Assembly (NCBI RefSeq): GCF_012849055.1
Contig: NZ_CP051677.1
Coordinates: forward strand, 3,239,001 to 3,303,000
Direction: 5' to 3'
Length of the DNA stretch: 64,000 bases
Origin: Spirosoma rhododendri
GTDB lineage: Bacteria; Bacteroidota; Bacteroidia; Cytophagales; Spirosomataceae
Numbering within the stretch: position 1 is the stretch's first letter; each line of letters opens with the position of its first letter. Of this stretch, positions 28,567-37,647 are shown piece by piece. The translations under genes were made by a program, and so were the position numbers. A model generated the notes under the pieces. That model saw nothing but the letters and a program-made list of their open reading frames with translations. It was not told the DNA's origin and searched no databases.

Positions 28567-30033
28567 ATGGCTATTCAGCATTATAAGGTGTTACACGATT
28601 ACGTCCGGGCCAATGAAACGGTAGCCGACGAATACGACGACGTTGAACTGACGCTGCTGGAAGGCGAACTACCTGCCGATCTGAAAGGCGTTTTGTTCCG
28701 CAATGGTAACGGCCGGTTTGCGCACCAGGGCGTGTGGTACGACCACCTCTTCGACGGCGACGGTATGATCTCGCGCTTTGCATTCGATGGCCAGCGCGTT
28801 CGCTATCGCAATCGCTACGTCCGGACGCGGGAGTTTCTGGAAGAAGAAAAAGCGGGACGGATGCTGCACCGGAGTTTCGGTACGAACCTGCCGGGTGGCC
28901 TGCTGAAAAACGCGTTTCGGATGCAGTTCAAGAACGCGGCCAATACCAGCGTTGTCTGGCACGGCGGGCACATGATGGCGATGTGGGAAGGTGGACTGCC
29001 GCACCGCATCGACCCCGTTACGCTCGATACCATTGACCGATACGATTACAACGGCGTGCTACGCAATCAGTTTTCGTGGCTCGACAGTCGGATTGCGCCC
29101 GAACTGCCGTTTTCAGCGCACCCCAAGATTCACCCCGACACGGGCGTGTTGCACAACTTCGGGACGGTAGCCGGAACGAAGCAGCGGCTGGTGCTGTATG
29201 AAGTTGACCCGCAGGGGAAGGCTAAAATCGGCCCGGTGATCGAGATGGACGATATGACGTTCTCGCACGACTTCGTCGTGACGCAGAGCGGTCACCGGAT
29301 TCTGTTCCTTACGCCCGTTTCGTTCGATATGCCCCGCGCGCTGCTCGGCCTGACGTCGCCCGCTGCGTCAATCAAAGTCGACCGGACGAAACCGACGCTG
29401 ATTCTGGTGATTGACCCGGACGGTACGATTCACCGACTGACGACCGATTTTTGCTTCGTCTTCCACTTCGTCAACGGGTATCAGAATACAGACGGGAAAC
29501 TGATTGTCGACGGGTTAATGCTGGACTTCTTCCCCGCGTCGGACCTGATGAAAGCGTACTTGCAGGGTAACGTGGCCGACGATGGCACCGGTGCCCGCTT
29601 CACCCGCTACGTGCTCGATCTGGAAACGAAGCAGGTTACGCACCGCCCCCTGGCCGATTACGAGGGCGAACTGCCCGAAATTCATCCCGACCTAGTGGGT
29701 AAGCCGTACAAATACGCCTGGGGCATTGGTCGACCAATTTCGCACAGTCGCCCCCTCGCCGATCAACTCGTAAAAATCGACGTAACGACCGGGCAGGGTA
29801 TCCATGCTGGCCCCGACGAGACGTTGCCGAGTGAACCGATCGTGGTGCCCCGCCCCGGCGCAACCGCCGAAGACGACGCGTGGCTGCTGTATCTGCTCTT
29901 CGACGACACTACCCACACCACTGACCTGCTGGTGGCCGATGCCGCCGACCTGACCACGATTGCCCGGCTACGATTGCCGCACAACATCCCGCTCGGCTTC
30001 CACGGCATGTGGTTGCCGGAGGGGGAGGTGTAG
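28567..30033 (+). CDS. Carotenoid cleavage oxygenase family protein
   Basis: The 488-residue protein is a seven-bladed propeller dioxygenase. The four iron-binding histidines are visible: SAHPKIHP (about residue 182), FSHDFV (about 237), FVFHFVNGY (about 300) and GFHGMW near the end (about 480). The N-terminal segment GELPADLKGVLFRNGNG is typical of the family. It should cleave a conjugated double bond in a carotenoid or stilbene-like compound in the cytoplasm, using Fe(II) and oxygen. The start at 28567 is the first ATG. It is a single gene, divergent from the cation transporter and convergent with an AT-rich pair. Confidence 0.92.
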   Translation: MAIQHYKVLHDYVRANETVADEYDDVELTLLEGELPADLKGVLFRNGNGRFAHQGVWYDHLFDGDGMISRFAFDGQRVRYRNRYVRTREFLEEEKAGRMLHRSFGTNLPGGLLKNAFRMQFKNAANTSVVWHGGHMMAMWEGGLPHRIDPVTLDTIDRYDYNGVLRNQFSWLDSRIAPELPFSAHPKIHPDTGVLHNFGTVAGTKQRLVLYEVDPQGKAKIGPVIEMDDMTFSHDFVVTQSGHRILFLTPVSFDMPRALLGLTSPAASIKVDRTKPTLILVIDPDGTIHRLTTDFCFVFHFVNGYQNTDGKLIVDGLMLDFFPASDLMKAYLQGNVADDGTGARFTRYVLDLETKQVTHRPLADYEGELPEIHPDLVGKPYKYAWGIGRPISHSRPLADQLVKIDVTTGQGIHAGPDETLPSEPIVVPRPGATAEDDAWLLYLLFDDTTHTTDLLVADAADLTTIARLRLPHNIPLGFHGMWLPEGEV

Positions 30034-30037
30034 AAAT

Positions 30038-30556
30038 TCAGTGAGTGCGAAATGTATTCCACTCATAGGTGTCGAGTTCCATCGCACAATAAGCTTCAAA
30101 AAGATATAGCGTTAAGTCGTTGTCTATGGGGACGTAAGCAAAACTGCATTGTTGAATGTGGGAGCGTACTTCATTGAAAACAGCAAGAAATTCTTCATCC
30201 TGCATGCGCTTGTCACGCGACGTTTTGACGTCCGATGGTTTTTTCTTGCTTGCTATTCTGTAGACAAGATTTGCATTGTAGTGCGTTTCTCCTCGGCAAT
30301 GCAGCCATATACGTCTAAACACTTGTCTGGAAATACCTACATAGATTGGTTTTCCATTCTCAATGAGTACATAACTACCGGGAAAGTCGCCAGACAGACC
30401 GGCGTTGGCTAATAATTTTTTGATCCCGTTACCAGGCTTCATAAACTCTGCTATTGGAACGGGCTTATCTATAGATTGACGCATCTGTTTCATCAGGTCC
30501 GGTAATACCTGACCAGCCATTTCAGAAAATGAGTGTGGACAATTGTCTATTGGCAT
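30038..30556 (-). CDS. GIY-YIG nuclease superfamily protein, AT-rich
   Basis: The 172-residue protein has a GIY-YIG type core in its second half: GSYVLIENG (standing for GIY, near residue 60), PIYVGIS (YIG, near 70), an Arg-x6-His segment RRIWLHCR and the likely metal-binding Glu in LYLFEAYCAME near residue 155. The first 55 residues are unassigned. GIY-YIG enzymes cut DNA, with one Tyr, Arg and Glu in the active site. Base composition is clearly lower in GC than neighbours, which suggests acquisition. It lies 12 bp downstream of a DUF433 gene on the same strand and converges with the oxygenase with a 4-bp gap. Confidence 0.72.
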   Translation of the reverse strand: MPIDNCPHSFSEMAGQVLPDLMKQMRQSIDKPVPIAEFMKPGNGIKKLLANAGLSGDFPGSYVLIENGKPIYVGISRQVFRRIWLHCRGETHYNANLVYRIASKKKPSDVKTSRDKRMQDEEFLAVFNEVRSHIQQCSFAYVPIDNDLTLYLFEAYCAMELDTYEWNTFRTH

Positions 30557-30568
30557 AGCACATTGAGT

Positions 30569-30769
30569 TTAAGCCAATGGAACAGCGTACAGAACAGCTT
30601 CCTGCACAGCTTCTTTGCTCAGATTTGGATACTTCGCGACGATAGCGTCGGGCGTTGCGCCGGAGGCCATCCACTGCATGACCAGTTCGACACTGATTCG
30701 GGAGCCCAGAATAATCGGTTTTCCTCCGAGAATGTCAGGGTCGGCCCCTATATGCTTGAAATGAGTCAT
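30569..30769 (-). CDS. DUF433 domain protein (antitoxin-like)
   Basis: The 66-residue protein is a complete DUF433: ADPDILGGKPIILGSRI, then VELVMQWMASGATPDAIV and YPNLSKEAVQEAVLYA. DUF433 is a small helical DNA-binding-like domain, often the antitoxin-like partner of a PIN-like DUF5615 protein. No DUF5615 gene is present; instead a GIY-YIG protein lies 12 bp downstream. The frame opens with GTG at 30820, but the ATG at 30769 (MTHFKHIGADPD) is the usual start. Toxin-antitoxin function is possible but not shown by the sequence. Confidence 0.85.
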   Translation of the reverse strand: MTHFKHIGADPDILGGKPIILGSRISVELVMQWMASGATPDAIVAKYPNLSKEAVQEAVLYAVPLA

Positions 30770-30977
30770 CTTTGCCTGTTTTCGTAAAGATAACAGGTAT
30801 ACGCTTTCAGTACCCGGCACAACGAGTCCATCCCGAAAATTGCTGTACCAGATATGGGATTAGGACTGATTTTACGTGAGAAGAGGTAAGAGGACGAATA
30901 GATTTGTCCCGGCTTTGCGTTTAGCGTACGTGAAGAAAATAGCACTTTCGTCGCTCTCATAAACAAACCCTTATCTG

Positions 30978-31772
30978 ATGCTTTCATTTTACGCACGTGT
31001 CCTCGTCCTACTATTGATGGGCTTATTGCCGATGGGTGTAATGGCTCAGACCAGTACGCCCTCCCGAACGTACACGTATCTGATTTACCATAAACTCGCG
31101 CCGGGGAAGACTTTACAGGATGCGCTGCCGGTAGAGCGTGAGTGGCGAGCCATCAATCAGGCGGCAGTAGACGAGGGCAAGCTGATCGGCTGGCACATGA
31201 TGGTCAAACAGATGACTTCTAACCCGAACCCGGCTGAATACGACTATGTATCGGCGATTGTTTCGCCAACGATGAGTATCGGGGGCGCTTCCCCGGCCGC
31301 GCTGGCGAAACTCTATGGCGATAGCGTTCAGGTGCGAATGGCTGACTTACAACGGCGCGATCGGGCTACGGCACCGGTTGTTAAAATGGAGATCTGGTCT
31401 ACCATTGAAAACCTGTTTGGCCCTGCTTTTTCACCCGGGAAAACCCCTATAGCGGTCGTCAACTTCATGCGGCCTTATGATGCACGGGAAATATGGCAAC
31501 CAGAAGTGGAGGTGATGAAGCGCGTTGAAATCGACCGGATCAGAAAGGACGGTGTTGGCGGATGGACGTTTTCGTCACTTATGGTACCCGCTGGCAGTGA
31601 AAAAGGATACCGGCTGGCTACGGTACAATGCCTGAGCGATTTGAGTGCACTAGTGGGGTTGACACCGATGCCACTGTCCGTTCATCAGACGTTCGAGACG
31701 GTCCGGCAGGAGGTGTTTCGGTTCATGGAATATACCGTTCGGCCAACGGGGCCAATCGACAAAAAACGCTGA
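30978..31772 (+). CDS. Secreted protein of unknown function, two alpha/beta halves
   Basis: I do not recognise a named family. The 264-residue protein begins with a signal peptide (residues 1-24, ending GVMAQ), so it is exported. The body looks like two related halves: the first has YTYLIYHKLAPGKTLQDAL and a YDYVSAIV strand, the second IAVVNFMRPYDAREIW and a late YRLATVQCLSDL strand. Each half could be a ferredoxin-like (dimeric alpha-beta barrel) unit; this is inference from strand and helix spacing. It has its own gene start and is followed by mutS on the same strand, with an 83-bp gap that holds a promoter-like box. Confidence 0.7.
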   Translation: MLSFYARVLVLLLMGLLPMGVMAQTSTPSRTYTYLIYHKLAPGKTLQDALPVEREWRAINQAAVDEGKLIGWHMMVKQMTSNPNPAEYDYVSAIVSPTMSIGGASPAALAKLYGDSVQVRMADLQRRDRATAPVVKMEIWSTIENLFGPAFSPGKTPIAVVNFMRPYDAREIWQPEVEVMKRVEIDRIRKDGVGGWTFSSLMVPAGSEKGYRLATVQCLSDLSALVGLTPMPLSVHQTFETVRQEVFRFMEYTVRPTGPIDKKR

Positions 31773-31823
31773 TTACAGCCCTGTAGAGGTGGCGGGGAAG
31801 GCCCGATTTTCGCTATTTTTTCG

Positions 31824-31831
31824 TAGATTTG
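31824..31831 (+). promoter_or_regulatory. Possible Bacteroidota -7 element of mutS
   Basis: TAGATTTG fits TAnnTTTG exactly and lies 24 bp before the GTG chosen as the mutS start. No clear -33 element was found. The TTG at its end is also an in-frame alternative start, so this box argues that the start is further on. Confidence 0.4.
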
Positions 31832-31855
31832 TTTAGTACCTTTTCTGAAAATTTA

Positions 31856-34501
31856 GTGAAAACAGCCGCTCCAGCTAAGCCATCCGCGAAGAAAAACGAA
31901 ACGCCCCTCAACCGCCAGTACAACCAGATTAAGGCCAAATATCCGGGGGCGCTGCTGCTCTTTCGCGTCGGCGATTTCTACGAAACCTTCGGCGAGGATG
32001 CCGTGCGGGCCAGCAAAATTCTGGGCATCACGCTTACCAAGCGCAACAACGGCGGGTCGAATGAGGAGCTGGCTGGTTTTCCGCACCATTCGCTCGATAC
32101 GCACCTGCCTAAACTGGTTCGGGCGGGGGAGCGCGTCGCCATCTGCGACCAGCTGGAAGACCCCGCGCTGGCCAAAGGTATTGTTCGGCGGGGCGTTACT
32201 GAACTGGTAACGCCTGGCGTTTCCTACAACGATAACGTACTCGACACCCGACGCAACAACTACCTCGCAGCCGTCCATTTCGGCAAGGGAGATGATGAGT
32301 TCGGCGTGTCGTTTCTCGATATTTCGACGGGTGAGTTTCTCGCGTCGCAGGGCAACGCGGCTTACGTCGATAAGCTGTTGCAGAGTTTCAATCCGTCGGA
32401 GGTGCTGTATTGCAAGCGCAACCGGCAGGAGTTCGGCGCGCTCTTCGGCGATAAGTTTCACACCTACACCCTCGAAGACTGGGCCTTCACCTACGATTTC
32501 GGCTACAACTTCCTACGCCAGCATTTCCAAACAACCTCGCTCAAAGGATTCGGCATTGAGGGGCTTCCGGATGGTGTCATCGCGGCCGGGGTAATTCTGT
32601 ACTACCTCAACGAAACCGAACATAAAGACCTTCAGCACATTACGCGGGTGACGCGGCTGGAAGAGGACCGCTACGTGTGGCTCGACCGCTTCACCATCCG
32701 CAACCTCGAACTGACGGCCGCGCAGCAGGAGGGGGGCGTTCCGCTGATTCAGATCCTCGATCAGACCGTGACGCCGATGGGGGCGCGGCTGCTCCGCAAA
32801 TGGCTCAGCCTGCCGCTCAAAGAAAAAGCCCTGATCGACGAACGGCTGAACATGGTGGACCTGCTCGTACAGGACCCCGATTTGGCCGACACGATGGTTG
32901 GTCACCTCCGGCAGATCGGCGATCTGGAACGGCTGGTGTCGAAAGTGGCGGTCCGGCGCATCAATCCGCGCGAACTACTGCAACTCAAACGGTCGCTGCA
33001 ACACGTGCTGCCGATCAAGGAAATGCTGATAACGGCACTCACGCAGACTGAGTCGGGGTCGCTGAAGAAGTACGCCGATCAGCTGAACCCCGTCGCGTTT
33101 CTGATCGATCGCATCGAAGCCGAATTGCGCGAAGACCCACCGACGCTCTCGAATCAGGGCGGCATGATTAAGCAGGGCATCAACGCCGAACTCGACGAGC
33201 TGACGGCCATTGCGTATTCAGGCAAGGATTACCTGGTGCAGTTGCAGGAGCGCGAGATCGAACGGACGGGTATTACGTCGCTCAAGATTTCGTACAACAA
33301 GGTGTTCGGCTACTACCTCGAAGTAACCCATGCCCACAAAAACCGCGTGCCTGAGGACTGGATTCGCAAGCAGACGCTGGTCAATGCCGAACGCTACGTC
33401 ACGCCCGAACTGAAAGAGTACGAAGAGAAAATTCTGAACGCCGAAGAGCAGATTTTCCAGATTGAAGCCCGGATGTTTGGTGAGTTGGTGCTGTCGGCTG
33501 GCGAGTACGTCGGGGCCATTCAGCAGAACGCCCGCGCCCTGTCGGTGCTCGACGTGCTGTCGTCGTTTGCGCGGGTGGCGGTGAAAAATAAGTACGTTCG
33601 GCCTGACATCAGTGAAAGCAAAGTGCTGAATATCAAAGACGGTCGGCACCCGGTGATTGAGCAGCAGCTCCCCCCCGGCGAACCGTACATCCCGAACGAT
33701 ATTTACCTCGACGACGAAACCCAGCAGATCATCATTATCACTGGGCCAAACATGGCCGGTAAGTCGGCCCTGCTGCGACAAACGGCGCTGATCGTGCTGA
33801 TGGCGCAGTCGGGCAGTTTCGTCCCGGCATCGTCGGCGGAGATTGGGTTGGTCGACAAGATTTTTACCCGCGTCGGGGCTAGTGATAACCTGTCGCGGGG
33901 GGAAAGCACGTTCATGGTTGAGATGACTGAAACGGCCAGTATCCTCAACAACCTGAGCGAGCGTAGCCTGGTGCTGATGGATGAAATTGGGCGGGGAACC
34001 AGTACTTACGATGGCGTGTCCATCGCCTGGGCCATCACCGAGTACCTGCACAACAAAACCGATTGTCGCCCCAAAACGCTGTTCGCCACCCACTACCACG
34101 AACTTAACGACCTCGCTGCCGATAACCCGCGCATCAAGAATTTCAACGTGGCGGTGAAGGAAATGGGCAATAAAGTAATCTTCCTGCGAAAGCTAAAGGA
34201 AGGAGGTTCAGAGCACAGTTTCGGTATTCACGTCGCGCAGATGGCCGGTATGCCCGCGCAGATCGTGGGCCGGGCGGGAGAGATTCTGAAGCAGCTCGAA
34301 TCGTCAAACCGGACGGAGTTGAACCGAGAAAAAATCCGTGATGCGGTGCCGCAGGAGCGGGAACTGGCGCTGAAAATTTTCGAAGCGGGCGACCCTAAAT
34401 CCGAGCTAATCAAAGAGAAACTCCGCGCCATCGACGTCAACCGCCTGACGCCCATTGAAGCCCTGTTAAAGCTGAATGAGCTGCTCAAACTGGTAGAGTG
34501 A
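31856..34501 (+). CDS. mutS: DNA mismatch repair protein MutS
   Basis: The protein has about 881 residues in the MutS1 layout. The mismatch-wedge Phe-x-Glu is present in GDFYETF near residue 42, then the connector, the long lever and clamp helices, and the ATPase domain with Walker A GPNMAGKSALL, Walker B VLMDEIGRGTSTYDG and the TLFATHYHEL switch. It recognises base mismatches and recruits MutL. No ATG precedes the conserved region: the frame can start at TTG 31829 or GTG 31856. The GTG is preferred because the TTG falls in a TAnnTTTG promoter-like box. It stands alone, ending before a perfect inverted repeat. Confidence 0.95.
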   Translation: MKTAAPAKPSAKKNETPLNRQYNQIKAKYPGALLLFRVGDFYETFGEDAVRASKILGITLTKRNNGGSNEELAGFPHHSLDTHLPKLVRAGERVAICDQLEDPALAKGIVRRGVTELVTPGVSYNDNVLDTRRNNYLAAVHFGKGDDEFGVSFLDISTGEFLASQGNAAYVDKLLQSFNPSEVLYCKRNRQEFGALFGDKFHTYTLEDWAFTYDFGYNFLRQHFQTTSLKGFGIEGLPDGVIAAGVILYYLNETEHKDLQHITRVTRLEEDRYVWLDRFTIRNLELTAAQQEGGVPLIQILDQTVTPMGARLLRKWLSLPLKEKALIDERLNMVDLLVQDPDLADTMVGHLRQIGDLERLVSKVAVRRINPRELLQLKRSLQHVLPIKEMLITALTQTESGSLKKYADQLNPVAFLIDRIEAELREDPPTLSNQGGMIKQGINAELDELTAIAYSGKDYLVQLQEREIERTGITSLKISYNKVFGYYLEVTHAHKNRVPEDWIRKQTLVNAERYVTPELKEYEEKILNAEEQIFQIEARMFGELVLSAGEYVGAIQQNARALSVLDVLSSFARVAVKNKYVRPDISESKVLNIKDGRHPVIEQQLPPGEPYIPNDIYLDDETQQIIIITGPNMAGKSALLRQTALIVLMAQSGSFVPASSAEIGLVDKIFTRVGASDNLSRGESTFMVEMTETASILNNLSERSLVLMDEIGRGTSTYDGVSIAWAITEYLHNKTDCRPKTLFATHYHELNDLAADNPRIKNFNVAVKEMGNKVIFLRKLKEGGSEHSFGIHVAQMAGMPAQIVGRAGEILKQLESSNRTELNREKIRDAVPQERELALKIFEAGDPKSELIKEKLRAIDVNRLTPIEALLKLNELLKLVE

Positions 34502-34548
34502 TCATCGAGGAAATCAACCGTGAATTGCGGGTAACTCCATTCTTACCA

Positions 34549-34620
34549 TCCAAACAGTAGAAGGGATCTTCGGTAGTTAGCAGAACACCTGCTTACCGAA
34601 GATCCCTTCTACTGTTTGGA
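34549..34620. repeat. Perfect intergenic inverted repeat
   Basis: Arms 34549-34575 and 34594-34620 match perfectly over 27 bases around 18. It lies between convergent mutS and the lipoprotein gene. No T run follows, but a stem this long would stop or protect transcripts from both sides. Confidence 0.85.
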
Positions 34621-34640
34621 CAACAAAAACGCGCAGTTCA

Positions 34641-35404
34641 TTAGCGTTTTACGAAACTGTCGAGGGTGATATCCTGACTGCCGTCGGTATTGGTGCGGAT
34701 GCCGTAGCGGGTTGGGTAGTAGCCGGGCGTCTGGTACTGAGCGGGTAGCTTGATTTGCTTGTCGAGCGTGGGGCTGGTTTTCAGATAACTCCTCGTTATC
34801 ATCTGCTCCCAGAACGTGACCTTGCCGTCGTAGCTACCAAAAATAAACGTTTCGGTAAACGGACTGCCTTTCAATTCCGGGCTAGTCACGTCAACCCAGT
34901 GCGCGCCCATCATGGGTATGCCCCCGGCCCCTTCGCATAATCGGCATGCATGTAAGCCGAACCCGGTACGTTATCGAACTTCGCTGCCGTTGTCGCCGTG
35001 TAGGCCGGAATAGCCATCGTTTCGGTCATCGGCTGCGTGTAGAAGTGGAAGTCGAAATGGGGCATCGTGTAGATATTGTCGGGTTCGTGGCCGTTCGGAT
35101 TCCAGTCGATCATTACGTGTTTGTAGGGCGTTTTGCTGGTTGCTTCGTCGGGCAGGGCCAGCATATAAGCCGTTTCCGGGAGCGTAGTGGGCAGGTTGTC
35201 GAGTGCGCCCTTGCTCAGCGTAAGGCCGATTGACGCGGGATTTCCCTGAGTATCGCCCAAAAACCAGGTGCGGGCCGATCCACTGCCCATCGTGACAGTA
35301 GGGCCGTAGACGCGCTGCGGTTGTGTGGTAGGGTTATCAGTAGTAGCGCAGCCGAAAAGGCTACCAACGAGCAAGAGACAAGTAACGTGTTTGGCGAAGT
35401 ACAT
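34641..35404 (-). pseudogene. Lipoprotein resembling TTHB210/DUF5602, broken by one frameshift
   Basis: Two minus-strand frames (35404-34910 and 34913-34641) join to about 254 residues if one C is added to the C5 run at 34921-34925 on the plus strand (a G on the coding strand). The N-terminus has a lipobox (SLFGC near residue 19). The body has a segment IDWNPNGHEP and a later MPHFDFHFY, which recall DUF5602/TTHB210-like proteins; that match is from memory and moderate. The second frame continues smoothly with MMGAHWVDV. It is one of four genes with the same kind of lesion, so an assembly error is likely. It diverges from the GntP permease gene. Confidence 0.75.
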
Positions 35405-35652
35405 GAGCGAATAGTTTGTGTGTTGGAAGCGGAAGATCGCAGCGGCAAGAAGTGCATTGTAATCTGAACGTTAGTCTGAAATCAAACAGGTGGTCTTCTT
35501 TCGGATATGTGAGTCAATGAGCCTATGTGTTGGTCACGACAACCGAGCATGAACAAGGGTTGGCTGGAAAGTCGAACAAATGGCCGCTTTGTTTTATAAT
35601 GCGCTTCGGACGGCGTAACCCATTTGTACGCCGACATCTTCTCCAGGCTGCG

Positions 35653-36990
35653 ATGGCTACTGTATACCCACTCGTATTGCTGATCGCCAGCATCGGTTTC
35701 ATTATCTGGCTAACCGCCTACAAGCGGGTCAATGCCTTTTTTGCGTTGCTGCTGGCAGCTCTGGGGGTCGGATTACTGAGTGGACAGCCGCTGGACAGTA
35801 TCGCCGGTACGCTGAAAACTGGCTTTGGTCATACGATGGAGAAAATCGGGCTGCTGATTATTCTCGGCACTACGCTGGGCGTTATTCTGGAACGAACCGG
35901 CGCGACGCTGAGCATGGCCAATCGTATTCTTCGGATGGTCGATGAGCGAAATGCCCCGCTGGCCATCGCTCTGACAGGCTTCGTCATCGGCTTTCCGATT
36001 TTCTGCGATAGTGGCTTTATCATTCTGAGCGGCCTGAATCAGTCGCTGGTGCGCAAAACGCGGATGCCCATGCCGGTGATGGCCGCTGCGCTGGCTACAT
36101 CGCTCTATGCTGTTCACTGTCTGGTACCCCCGCATCCGGGCATCACAGCCGCGCTCGGTACCATGGGGGGCGACGTGGGCATGGTCATGTTGGTTGGGCT
36201 GGGACTCGCCATACCGGCAGCTGCCGTTGGCTACGGCTGGAGTATCTGGCGGGGTAAGACTGTTTCTTACGACCCTACCGATGCTGTGCCCGAGCCGGTG
36301 ACCGACGAGCAACTACCTTCGGCGGGCTTGTCGTTTCTGCCGGTCGTTTTACCGATCGTACTGATCGCGGCTAAATCGCTGGCTCTGCTCATTGTTCCGG
36401 CGCAACAGGCGGCTGAAACCCTGGGCTGGCGGCTGCTCGTTTTTGTCGGCGAACCCGTCGTTGCGCTGGGTGTAGGGATTATCGCGTCCTTGCTGCTCAT
36501 CCGGTCGCAGCATCGCAGCGAGGTAACGCACTGGCTAACCGAGGGCGTCGACAAGGCCGGGATGATCGTAGCGATTATCGCCGGGGGCGGCATGTTTGGC
36601 GAGATGTTGCAGGTGACGGGTATCGGTAAAAGCCTGGGCGAGGCCCTCAGTGGATTGCCACTTGGCATTTTCTTTCCGTTTCTGATTGCCGCTTTGTTAA
36701 AAACGGCGCAGGGCTCGTCGACGGTGGCGGTCATCACCGCGGCCTCGCTGGTAACGCCACTGCTGGCTGGTCTGGGCCTGCAATCGCCGATGGGTGTAAC
36801 GTTGGCGGTGCTAAGTATGGGCGCCGGGAGTATGGTTGTTAGCCATGCCAACGACGCGTACTTCTGGGTAATCAGCCGCTTTTCTGACCTGCCCACAGCC
36901 ACCATGTTCCGCGTCTACAGCCTGGCTACAATCGCTATGGGCGTTGTCGTACAACTGCTGATCTGGGGGTTGTTTTTAGTCCTTAAATAA
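35653..36990 (+). CDS. GntP family permease
   Basis: The 445-residue membrane protein matches the GntP gluconate/hydroxyacid permease family. Recognisable are the ALLLAALGVGLL and long GTTLGVILERTGA region, GFPIFCDSGFIIL, VPPHPGITAALG near residue 160 and the closing LLKTAQGSSTVAVITAASL. It imports gluconate or related hydroxy acids by proton symport across the inner membrane. The frame opens with GTG at 35527, but the ATG at 35653 begins directly at the first helix (MATVYPLVLLIAS) and gives the family's usual length. Single gene; the 248 bp upstream hold the divergent promoters. Confidence 0.9.
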   Translation: MATVYPLVLLIASIGFIIWLTAYKRVNAFFALLLAALGVGLLSGQPLDSIAGTLKTGFGHTMEKIGLLIILGTTLGVILERTGATLSMANRILRMVDERNAPLAIALTGFVIGFPIFCDSGFIILSGLNQSLVRKTRMPMPVMAAALATSLYAVHCLVPPHPGITAALGTMGGDVGMVMLVGLGLAIPAAAVGYGWSIWRGKTVSYDPTDAVPEPVTDEQLPSAGLSFLPVVLPIVLIAAKSLALLIVPAQQAAETLGWRLLVFVGEPVVALGVGIIASLLLIRSQHRSEVTHWLTEGVDKAGMIVAIIAGGGMFGEMLQVTGIGKSLGEALSGLPLGIFFPFLIAALLKTAQGSSTVAVITAASLVTPLLAGLGLQSPMGVTLAVLSMGAGSMVVSHANDAYFWVISRFSDLPTATMFRVYSLATIAMGVVVQLLIWGLFLVLK

Positions 36991-37093
36991 GTGCTGAAAC
37001 CGTTGCAAAAATGGCTAAAAATGGCGATATTCAAGGGTTATTAAGCTTTTCGCACCATTCGAAAAGCTTGAACACAAACCGCAAAAACAACAA

Positions 37094-37594
37094 ATGGACT
37101 TGAACGTATTGAATGCTCCGCTGACCGCTCACGAGATCGAATGGCGGGTACAAAGTCAGACCAAAGACGGCCAGAAAATCATCGTCGTTCCGTACATCAC
37201 CAACCGATGCGTGATGCAGCGGTTCGACGAACAATTTGGCTGGGCCGGCTGGAATAATGAGCTGAAAGAAATCGACGGTGGTTTCCTCTGCACGATCACC
37301 GTTACGCTGCCCGATGGTAAGGCCGTCAGCAAAACCGACGGTGCCAGTCGTACGGGAATCGAACCGGTGAAGGGCGGTATTTCCGACGCTATGAAACGCT
37401 GCGCTGTGCAGTTCGGTCTGGGGCGCGCGCTGTACGATTTTCCAAAAGTATTTGTCGAGACGACCGATAAATATATTCCTAACTGGGCAACTCCGCTGCT
37501 CGATGCGATGGTTGCCAAAATTAACGCGGGCGGTGCCGTGCGCGATATTGTCGTGCTCAAACCCGAACACGCTAAGCCAGCGCGGGCGGTATAG
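37094..37594 (+). CDS. Rad52/Rad22-family single-strand annealing protein
   Basis: The 166-residue protein resembles the N-terminal annealing domain of Rad52/Rad22: VQSQTKDGQKIIVVPYITNRCV, FGWAGWNNELKEI, the core GIEPVKGGISDAMKRCAVQFGLGRALYDFP and a closing IPNW segment. The region normally forms a ring that binds and anneals single-stranded DNA. No eukaryotic Rad52 C-terminus is present, as expected for bacterial or phage members. No other phage or recombination gene lies beside it, so it is a stand-alone gene here. It ends 23 bp before a strong terminator. Confidence 0.8.
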   Translation: MDLNVLNAPLTAHEIEWRVQSQTKDGQKIIVVPYITNRCVMQRFDEQFGWAGWNNELKEIDGGFLCTITVTLPDGKAVSKTDGASRTGIEPVKGGISDAMKRCAVQFGLGRALYDFPKVFVETTDKYIPNWATPLLDAMVAKINAGGAVRDIVVLKPEHAKPARAV

Positions 37595-37617
37595 TCGTTA
37601 CACGATTTCAGTTGAGA

Positions 37618-37647
37618 AGTGGCATGAGACTCATGCCACTTTTTTTG
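37618..37647 (+). terminator. Rho-independent terminator
   Basis: Stem AGTGGCAT/ATGCCACT (37618-37625, 37633-37640) with a 7-base loop and a T run to 37647. It follows the Rad52-like stop by 23 bp. Confidence 0.85.

Noticed and set aside
30766-30996. 76-codon minus-strand frame between DUF433 and the secreted protein
   Set aside because: It overlaps both neighbours' starts, has no recognisable features, and the DUF433 start at 30769 explains the region.
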